Assembly: GCA_050299175.1 (NCBI GenBank)
Contig: JBNKVM010000030.1
Location: forward strand, 131,514 to 195,513
Source: JAPHTQ01 sp050299175
GTDB taxonomy: Bacteria; Pseudomonadota; Gammaproteobacteria; Thiohalomonadales; Thiohalomonadaceae
Reading direction: 5' to 3'
Length of the DNA: 64,000 nucleotides
Part shown: piece by piece, positions 58,406 through 64,000 of the stretch
How the letters are laid out: every line of letters begins with the position of its first letter
How positions within the stretch are numbered: position 1 is the first letter of the stretch
Notes under the pieces: generated by a model
Databases searched by the model: none
What the model was told of the DNA's origin: nothing
Seen by the model: the letters and a program-made list of their open reading frames with translations, nothing else
Program-made: the position numbers and the translations under genes

Positions 58406-58843
58406 ATGTATTCCATGCTGTTGCCCATTCACTTAGCTTTTGCCGGCATCTGGCTCGGATGCGTCCTCACTGAAACACTCTTTGAACGTGCGCTCCTCGG
58501 CAAGGGAAGAGAGCAGGAAAAAATCCTCGTCGACCTGCATAAACGCGTCGATCTGCTCGTCGAAGTCCCCGCCATCCTTGTTGTCCTGATCACCGGCATC
58601 ATGCTGCTACCCGATGCAGGAAAGAACGGCATCCTGCTACTGAAGATCATTTTCGCTGCGCTCGCTATCCTCAGCAATCTCTTCTGCGTCATCGTCGTTT
58701 TTCGCCGCGCCAGTGCCGCTCACGACGGTCGCTGGAAAGATTTTGCCCGCATGGATCGGAGGCAACACATTTACGGTGCTGTGGTGCTCATTTCTGTCGT
58801 CATATCGCTTGCTCTTGGCAGTTACACTTACGCCTATACCTGA
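58406..58843 (+). CDS. Four-helix integral membrane protein, unknown function
   Basis: 145 residues from the ATG at 58406 (GGGGAGGG 7 bp upstream). An in-frame ATG 66 bp earlier lies in the repeat and is unlikely. Helices at about 3-22 (LPIHLAFAGIWLGCVLTE), 48-66, 72-93 and 122-143. Charged loops lie between them (RVDLLVEVP, DGRWKDFARMDRRQH). No family recognised with confidence; the layout recalls small CopD-like or DUF2214-like membrane proteins. Confidence 0.8.
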   Translation: MYSMLLPIHLAFAGIWLGCVLTETLFERALLGKGREQEKILVDLHKRVDLLVEVPAILVVLITGIMLLPDAGKNGILLLKIIFAALAILSNLFCVIVVFRRASAAHDGRWKDFARMDRRQHIYGAVVLISVVISLALGSYTYAYT

Positions 58844-58858
58844 AGAGGAAACAACCAC

Positions 58859-59509
58859 GTGGACATCGCCCGCATTGCTGCCGCACGTTACACCACCAAG
58901 GCCTATGACCCGGCAAAACGAATCGATGCCGCACTGATGGAACAGTTGCAGACCCTGCTGCACCTTGCACCGTCATCCATTAACTCCCAGCCGTGGCATT
59001 TCATCTTCGCCTCCAACGATGCAGGCAAGGCGCGGATCGCCCGCGCCACCACCGGTCCCTATGGCGCAAACGAGGCGAAGGTGCTCAACGCCTCACACGT
59101 CGTCGTGCTCTGCGCCAAAAATGGCTGGAGCGATGAACACATACAGGAAGTGATCGAGCAGGAGTATCTCGACGGCCGCTTCCCCTCTGTCGATGCCAAG
59201 GAGAAAACCTTCGCCGGACGTAACTTCTATGTCGACCTGCACAAGAAACTGGGCGACACCCAGCAGTGGATGGAGAAGCAGGTCTACATCGCCCTCGGTG
59301 CTCTGCTGTTCGGTGCTGGCGCACTCGGGATCGACGCCACCCCTATCGAAGGCTTCGACCGTGCCGCGCTGGATAAAGAGCTGGATCTGAAGGAACGCGG
59401 CCTCACCTCGGTGGTACTCGCCGCTCTCGGCTACCACAGCAGCGACGACTTCAACGCTGGCCTGCCCAAATCGCGGTTACCCGTCGATCAAGTCATCACC
59501 CACCTTTAG
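58859..59509 (+). CDS. nfsB: NfsB-family oxygen-insensitive NAD(P)H nitroreductase
   Basis: FMN enzyme reducing nitroaromatics, quinones or dihydropteridine. 216 residues with RYTTKAYDP at the start, LLHLAPSSINSQPWHFIFA, GALLFGAGALGIDATPIEGFD and VVLAALGYHSSDDF. The GTG start at 58859 follows AAGAGG. The nfsB name follows the E. coli homologue; the physiological substrate here is unknown. Confidence 0.93.
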   Translation: MDIARIAAARYTTKAYDPAKRIDAALMEQLQTLLHLAPSSINSQPWHFIFASNDAGKARIARATTGPYGANEAKVLNASHVVVLCAKNGWSDEHIQEVIEQEYLDGRFPSVDAKEKTFAGRNFYVDLHKKLGDTQQWMEKQVYIALGALLFGAGALGIDATPIEGFDRAALDKELDLKERGLTSVVLAALGYHSSDDFNAGLPKSRLPVDQVITHL

Positions 59510-59633
59510 GGGCATTCTTGAGTAAAAGTAAGTGGACATTTCCATCCCGCTCTCCCCTTCCACCCCGTCACAATATTTCCACTTTCTGTAGGGCTTTCCC
59601 CGCTTAACCCATTGATTCTCTGTGGTCATCCCC

Positions 59634-59649
59634 CTGGCATGATGTTTGC
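59634..59649 (+). promoter_or_regulatory. Sigma-54 (-24/-12) promoter candidate for the hydrogenase operon
   Basis: CTGGCATGATGTTTGC matches YTGGCACG-N4-TTGC with one mismatch, and GG (59636-59637) and GC (59648-59649) have the required 10-bp separation. It lies 66 bp upstream of the small-subunit ATG, and transcription should start near 59661. Sigma-54 control of uptake hydrogenase genes is known in several proteobacteria. No enhancer site is recognised in the 205-bp spacer. Confidence 0.72.
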
Positions 59650-59715
59650 GCTGTAAGGCTGGCATCACGGACTACTATTAACAACATCATCTGTAGGGGA
59701 AATGGGAGTAGACGC

Positions 59716-60849
59716 ATGACCAGCAGCGATCACAATTTCGAATGGCTTGAAACAAGGCTCGGCATCAGCCGCCGCAACTTCCTCAAATTCTGTACCGGCA
59801 TCGCCGCGACGATGGGACTCACCACCGAGCAGGCGATGGCGATGGCCGAAGCGGTCGCCACCCCGCGCAAACGCCCTGTCGTGATCTGGCTCCATGGCCA
59901 GGAGTGCACCGGCCCAAGCGAAACCCTGCTACGCGGCGAACACCCGACCCTGGAACGGCTGATCCTGGAGATGATCTCCCTCGACTACCACCAGACCCTG
60001 GACGCCGGCGCAGGCCATCAGGTCGAGGCGGCGAAAGAGGCCTCCATGGCCGCCAACAAGGGCAAGTACATCCTGGTGGTCGAAGGCTCCATCCCCACCA
60101 AGGACGGCGGCATCTACTGCAAGATCGCCAACAAGACCATGCTGCAACACACCCTCGAAGCGGCGGAACACGCGGCGGCCATTGTCGCCTTCGGCTCCTG
60201 CGCCTCATGGGGCGGCGTGCAGTCTTCCGGTCCCAACCCGACCGATGCCAAGGGCGTCTCGGCCATCCTGCCGAACAAGACTGTCATCAACATTCCGGGC
60301 TGCCCGCCCAACCCCTACAACTTCCTCGCCACGGTGATGCACTTCCTCACCTTCGGCAGCCTGCCGGAACTGGATAGCCAGAACCGTCCCAAATTTGCCT
60401 ACGGCCGCCTGATCCACGAAAACTGCTACCGCCGTCCGCACTTCGACGCCGGTCGCTTTGCCAAGGAGTTCGGCGACGAGGGTCACCAGCAGGGCTGGTG
60501 TCTCTACAAGCTCGGCTGCAAAGGCCCGGAGACTCACGCCAACTGCGGCGTCATCGAGTTCAACGACATCGGCGGCGGCACCTGGCCCATCGGTGTCGGT
60601 CACCCCTGCTTCGGCTGTACCGAAGACGGCGTCGGCTTCACCAAGCCGCTGTTCAGTCTCTCCGACGTGAAGACCCACACCCCGCCCAACGAATTCCCGC
60701 TGATCGACGAGCGCGAAGGCGCCACCGGCATCACCCTCGGTGCGGCAGCAACCACCGGCGCGGTAATCGGTGCAGCGGTTGGGGCCAGTGTCGTCGCCGC
60801 GGGCAAGCTGGGGAACAAGGACGATTCAAGCAGCGACAACCAGGGTTAA
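59716..60849 (+). CDS. hybO: Membrane-bound [NiFe]-hydrogenase small subunit (HybO-type)
   Basis: 377 residues. Tat signal SRRNFLKF (18-25), followed by IWLHGQECTGPSE, GSCASWGG and INIPGCPPNPYNF, the small-subunit cluster motifs. Distal-cluster ligands are in LIHENC, GWCLYKLGC; medial ones in CKGPETHANC, GHPCFGC. A C-terminal hydrophobic segment (about 338-362) is the membrane anchor. Remarkable: where the family reads ECTGC, this protein reads ECTGP (Cys64, Pro67), removing one proximal-cluster Cys. The order hybO-hybA-hybB-hybC identifies the Hyd-2-like group. Full length otherwise. Confidence 0.93.
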   Translation: MTSSDHNFEWLETRLGISRRNFLKFCTGIAATMGLTTEQAMAMAEAVATPRKRPVVIWLHGQECTGPSETLLRGEHPTLERLILEMISLDYHQTLDAGAGHQVEAAKEASMAANKGKYILVVEGSIPTKDGGIYCKIANKTMLQHTLEAAEHAAAIVAFGSCASWGGVQSSGPNPTDAKGVSAILPNKTVINIPGCPPNPYNFLATVMHFLTFGSLPELDSQNRPKFAYGRLIHENCYRRPHFDAGRFAKEFGDEGHQQGWCLYKLGCKGPETHANCGVIEFNDIGGGTWPIGVGHPCFGCTEDGVGFTKPLFSLSDVKTHTPPNEFPLIDEREGATGITLGAAATTGAVIGAAVGASVVAAGKLGNKDDSSSDNQG

Positions 60850-60859
60850 GGGGGCTGCC

Positions 60860-61831
60860 ATGAAACGTCGTGACTTTCTCAAGGCCGCCGTCGGTGCCTC
60901 CGCCCTGTGTGGCGCAAGCATCGTCGAAGCGCGGCCTAATCTGGAGCCGGCGCCCGAGGCGATCGGCATGTTGTTCGATTCCACTCTCTGCGTCGGCTGC
61001 AAAGCCTGTGTCGCTGCCTGTAAAGAGGCTAACCACATGCCGCCGGTGTTTGACGGCGACGTGGACTATTACGACTCGGCCCGCGACCTCTCCGGCAAGA
61101 CCCTCAACGTGATCAAGATTTACAAAGAGGGTAAAGGCGAGCACAAAGATGCCATCACCGATGGCTTCGCCTTCGAGAAACGCAGTTGTATGCACTGCGT
61201 CGACCCGGGCTGCGTCTCGGTCTGTCCGGTCACCGCGATGCGCCACGACCCGATCACCGGCATCGTCAGCTACCATGCCGACGCCTGCATCGGCTGCCGT
61301 AACTGCACCGTCGGCTGTCCCTACAACGTACCGCAGTTCGAGTACGACAAACCCTTCGGCCAGATCCAGAAGTGCCAGATGTGCAACCAGGCCGGAGTGG
61401 AGCGTCTCAACAACGGTCTCACCACCGCCTGTGCCGATGTCTGTCCCACCGGCGCCACCCTGTTCGGCTCCCGCGAGGCGCTGATGGCCGAGGCGAAAAA
61501 ACGTCTCGGTCTCAAACCGGGTGATGTCTACAACTATCCGCGTGGCGATGTACGTCAGCCCTACAGCCATCACGAGAAGGTGATCGCCGCTGACTACCAG
61601 CAACACGTCTGGGGCGAAAAGGAAGCGGGCGGTACCAACGTGCTGCACATCTCCAGCATCCCCTTCGACAAACTGGGCATGCCGCCGCTGGGTGAACGCT
61701 CCGCCGCCTCGGTAGCGGAAGGGGTGCAACACACCCTCTACAGCTACTTCGCCCTGCCCGCGATCGCCCTCGCCGGACTGACCTACGTGGTCAAACGCAA
61801 CGAAGGTAAAGATGACGGAGGTGAATCATGA
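60860..61831 (+). CDS. hybA: Hydrogenase-2-type ferredoxin subunit HybA
   Basis: 323 residues from the ATG at 60860 (GGGGGCTGCC site). Tat signal KRRDFLKAAVG, then four [4Fe-4S] cysteine sets: CVGCKACVAACKEAN, CMHCVDPGCVSVCP, CIGCRNCTVGCPYN and CQMCNQ with CADVCPTGA. One C-terminal membrane helix (FALPAIALAGLTYVV). It passes electrons from HybO to HybB. The stop overlaps hybB by 4 bp. Confidence 0.95.
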   Translation: MKRRDFLKAAVGASALCGASIVEARPNLEPAPEAIGMLFDSTLCVGCKACVAACKEANHMPPVFDGDVDYYDSARDLSGKTLNVIKIYKEGKGEHKDAITDGFAFEKRSCMHCVDPGCVSVCPVTAMRHDPITGIVSYHADACIGCRNCTVGCPYNVPQFEYDKPFGQIQKCQMCNQAGVERLNNGLTTACADVCPTGATLFGSREALMAEAKKRLGLKPGDVYNYPRGDVRQPYSHHEKVIAADYQQHVWGEKEAGGTNVLHISSIPFDKLGMPPLGERSAASVAEGVQHTLYSYFALPAIALAGLTYVVKRNEGKDDGGES

Positions 61832-62967
61832 GTGCGCACAAAGAGTTGGGCGGGCGCATCTTCACCCCGCCGGTGATCGGTCTCGGCATCATCGCCCTGA
61901 TCGGTTTCTTCTTCCTCGCCATCCGTTTCATCGACGGCATGGGCGCAGTCACCAACCTGAACGGTGGTCACGCCTGGGGCATCTGGGTGGTCTACGACGT
62001 GGTCGTCGGCACCGCCTTTGCCTGCGGCGGTTACGCTCTGGCCATCACCATCTACGTGATGAACAAGGGGCAATACCATCCGCTGATCCGTCCCGCCGTG
62101 CTGGCCAGCCTGCTCGGTTACGGTCTCGGCGGTTTCGGTCCCTTCTTCGATATGGGGCGCTGGTGGCAGTTCTATAACATCCTCCTGCCGTGGAACTGGA
62201 ACTTTAACTCGGTGATGCTGGAAGTGGGTCTCTGCGTCATGACCTACATCCTGGTGCTGTTCATCGAGTTCAGTCCCACCGTGCTGGAGCGCTTCGGCTT
62301 CAAGGGGATGCAGGAGAAGCTCAACAAGCTGCTGTTCTTCTTCATCGCCCTCGGCGTACTGCTGCCGACCATGCACCAGTCCTCCCTCGGCTCGCTGCTC
62401 ATCGCCATGGGCTACAAAGTTCATCCGCTGTGGCAGAGCATGGAGTTGCTGCCGCTGCTGGCGATCCTCAGCGCCGTGACCATGGGCTTCTCCATCGTGC
62501 TGTTCGAGGCATCGATGGTGACCGTCGGCTTCAAACGTCCTTCCGAGAGCCATCTGCTGTCCGGTCTGTCACACGCCATCATCTGGTTGCTTGGCGGCTT
62601 CCTGCTGGTGCGTTTCGGCGAACTGCTGCTGCGCGGCAAACTCGGCATGGCCTTCGCCTTCGACTTCGCCTCGCTGATGTTCTGGATCGAAATCGCACTG
62701 TTCGTAGTGCCGCTGGTGATCCTGACTTCGGCATCACGGCGACAAAGCGGCAAGCATCTGCTCTATGCAGCAGTTTCGATGCTCTTCGCCGGAGCCCTGT
62801 GGCGCTTCAACGCCTACCTCATCACCTTCAATCCCGGCCCGGGTTACAGCTACTTCCCCTCGGTCCCGGAGATCATGGTGACCGTAGGGATCATCGCCTT
62901 CGAAATCATGGCCTACATCGTACTGGTCAAGATGCTGCCGGTGTTGCATGACGCCGAGCGCGCATAA
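61828..62967 (+). CDS. hybB: Hydrogenase-2-type integral membrane subunit HybB (NrfD family)
   Basis: 379 residues with about ten membrane helices. Typical segments: WGIWVVYDVVVGTAFACGGYAL near the start (cited in part), LPWNWNFNSVMLEVGLC and MHQSSLGSLLIAMG, which is a hallmark of HybB/NrfD quinone-site proteins. It has no haem and is expected to exchange electrons with quinone. Translationally coupled to hybA. Confidence 0.94.
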   Translation: MSAHKELGGRIFTPPVIGLGIIALIGFFFLAIRFIDGMGAVTNLNGGHAWGIWVVYDVVVGTAFACGGYALAITIYVMNKGQYHPLIRPAVLASLLGYGLGGFGPFFDMGRWWQFYNILLPWNWNFNSVMLEVGLCVMTYILVLFIEFSPTVLERFGFKGMQEKLNKLLFFFIALGVLLPTMHQSSLGSLLIAMGYKVHPLWQSMELLPLLAILSAVTMGFSIVLFEASMVTVGFKRPSESHLLSGLSHAIIWLLGGFLLVRFGELLLRGKLGMAFAFDFASLMFWIEIALFVVPLVILTSASRRQSGKHLLYAAVSMLFAGALWRFNAYLITFNPGPGYSYFPSVPEIMVTVGIIAFEIMAYIVLVKMLPVLHDAERA

Positions 62968-62994
62968 CAAAAGAATTCAGAGAGGAGAACAAAA

Positions 62995-64000
62995 GTGACT
63001 ACACGCATAACTGTTGACCCGGTTACCCGCATCGAAGGCCACCTGCGCATCGATGTCGAGGTGGATAAAGGTAAAGTCACCAAGGCCTGGTCATCCGGCC
63101 AGATGTGGCGCGGCATCGAAAAGATCCTCGTCGGCCGTGACCCACGCGAAGCCTGGCTCTTCACCCAGCGCTTCTGCGGCGTCTGCACCACGGTACACGC
63201 CATCACCTCGGTACGCGCGGTAGAGAACGCGCTGCAGATGGAAGTACCGGTCAACGCACAACTGGTGCGCAACATCATTCAAACCGCCCACGCGGTACAG
63301 GACCACATCGTCCACTTCTACCACCTCTCCGCGGTGGACTGGGTCGACGTGGTTTCCGCGCTGAAGGCCGATCCGAAAAAGGCGTCGCAACTGGCCGAAT
63401 CCCTCTCCGACTGGAGCCTCAACGGCCCGCACGAAATGAAAGCGGTACAGGATCGCCTCAAGGCCTTCGTCAGCAGCGGCCAGCTCGGCCCGTTCGCCTC
63501 CGGCTACTGGGGCCACCCGGCAATGAAACTGCCGCCGGAGGTCAACCTGCTGGCGGTCGCGCACTACCTGCAGGCGCTGGAAGTACAGAACTACGCCAAC
63601 AAAATCGTCGCCATCCTCGGCGGCAAGTCGCCGCACATCCAGAACCTGGCGGTGGGCGGTATCAGTAACTCGATCAACCTCAATGCCCAGTCGGTGCTCA
63701 ACATGGAGCGCCTGATGATGATCAAGGGCTGGATCGACAAGCTGGACCACTTCGTCAAATCGGTCTACATGACCGACGTCCCGGCGGTCGGCGCCTTCTA
63801 TCTCGACTGGGCCGGTTACGGTAAGGGCATCACCAACTACCTCTCCGTACCCGACTGCCCGCAGGACAGCAAAGGCACCATCTTCGACCTGCCCGGCGGC
63901 TACATCGAGAACGGCGACCTCAGCACCTTCAAACCGATCAACACCCACGGCGACGCCTACTTCCGCGACGGCGTGGCGGAGAGCTCCAAGCACTCCTGGT
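62995..64000 (+). CDS. hybC: [NiFe]-hydrogenase large subunit HybC, 3'-truncated by window edge
   Basis: The visible 335 residues start at a GTG (62995) with GAGGAGAAC upstream. N-terminal VDPVTRIEGHLRIDVEV and the first active-site motif RFCGVC (Cys61, Cys64) are intact; the second, C-terminal motif (DPCxxCxxH) lies beyond the window. Later segments (SGQLGPFASGYWGHPAM, ILGGKSPHIQNLAVGG, DVPAVGAFYLDWAGYGKG) are typical. It binds the Ni-Fe site and forms the heterodimer with HybO. Accessory maturation genes are not in view. Confidence 0.96.
   Translation, partial: MTTRITVDPVTRIEGHLRIDVEVDKGKVTKAWSSGQMWRGIEKILVGRDPREAWLFTQRFCGVCTTVHAITSVRAVENALQMEVPVNAQLVRNIIQTAHAVQDHIVHFYHLSAVDWVDVVSALKADPKKASQLAESLSDWSLNGPHEMKAVQDRLKAFVSSGQLGPFASGYWGHPAMKLPPEVNLLAVAHYLQALEVQNYANKIVAILGGKSPHIQNLAVGGISNSINLNAQSVLNMERLMMIKGWIDKLDHFVKSVYMTDVPAVGAFYLDWAGYGKGITNYLSVPDCPQDSKGTIFDLPGGYIENGDLSTFKPINTHGDAYFRDGVAESSKHSW

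Noticed and set aside
63091..63993. 300-codon minus-strand frame opposite hybC
   Set aside because: A shadow of the high-GC hybC frame, which carries the hydrogenase active-site motif.

Overview
The window is a chromosomal segment of a GC-rich gammaproteobacterium. Most of it (about positions 1-47473 and 57630-59509) is a dense housekeeping backbone. The order pil-chp genes, gshB, tonB3-like, algH, ruvX, pyrR, pyrB, pyrC', then pilU/pilT, yggS, proC, yggT, yggU, metX, metW, DUF4426, and separately hemW/rdgB, thiS/thiG and trmB, is what I remember of the Pseudomonas aeruginosa chromosome around PA0380-PA0413. The blocks are rearranged here and have several inserted genes. The cytochrome c/DUF302 pair, the class I adenylate cyclase and a Hyb-type uptake [NiFe]-hydrogenase suggest a chemolithotrophic or sulfur-oxidising lineage such as Chromatiales. 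That placement is inference; no rRNA or other taxonomic marker is present.

Layout. 1-8212 (minus): Pil-Chp chemosensory operon pilG-pilH-pilI-pilJ-pilL/chpA, with chpA running off the left edge and no pilK. 8466-16005 (plus): gshB, an ApbE-like lipoprotein, TonB3-like, algH, ruvX, pyrR, pyrB, inactive pyrC', pyrK, closed by an intrinsic terminator. 16074-18265 (minus): pilU, pilT, the retraction ATPases. 18333-20831 (plus): yggS, proC, yggT, yggU. 21169-25516 (plus): an inserted dynamin-like GTPase, then metX-metW and a DUF4426 protein. 25509-28231 (minus): TauE/SafE-like, ampG, xthA. 28497-29637 (plus): pyrE and two small genes. speE and speA are divergent at 30.5 kb. 32610-34718 (plus): tail-anchored coiled-coil protein, dihaem cytochrome c-DUF302 fusion, DUF302 protein. 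34731-40547 (minus): rph-rdgB-hemW-rof-like-TM protein-cyaA. 40805-44892 (minus): small Cys-rich protein, tRNA-Phe, yggX, mutY, asmA. 45079-47473: di-iron MBL-fold protein, a cluster of about a dozen hairpins, tRNA-Gly, thiS-thiG.

The most accessory stretch is 47474-57629, about 10 kb between thiG and trmB, which I remember as neighbours in Pseudomonas. It carries an OmpR-type response regulator, an orphan paralogue of its DNA-binding domain, a TIGR03032-type protein, two tandem 10-repeat FG-GAP proteins with unusually long signal peptides and GlyGly-CTERM-like tails, and a hybrid histidine kinase with Hpt domain. Two intergenic regions here contain four TCRAAC repeats at exactly 11-bp spacing, the architecture expected of OmpR/PhoB-type operators. 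I propose one regulatory and surface-protein module; this is the best candidate for an undescribed system.

Dispersed through the window are four full copies and one truncated copy of a roughly 140-170 bp element with 16-17 bp terminal inverted repeats. Copies keep an internal hairpin with compensatory changes, and three end within 30 bp of a start codon. The right end (59716-64000) is a hybOABC-type hydrogenase operon behind a good sigma-54 promoter; its small subunit has Pro where a conserved proximal-cluster Cys is expected. I saw no CRISPR array, insertion sequence, rRNA or prophage gene.
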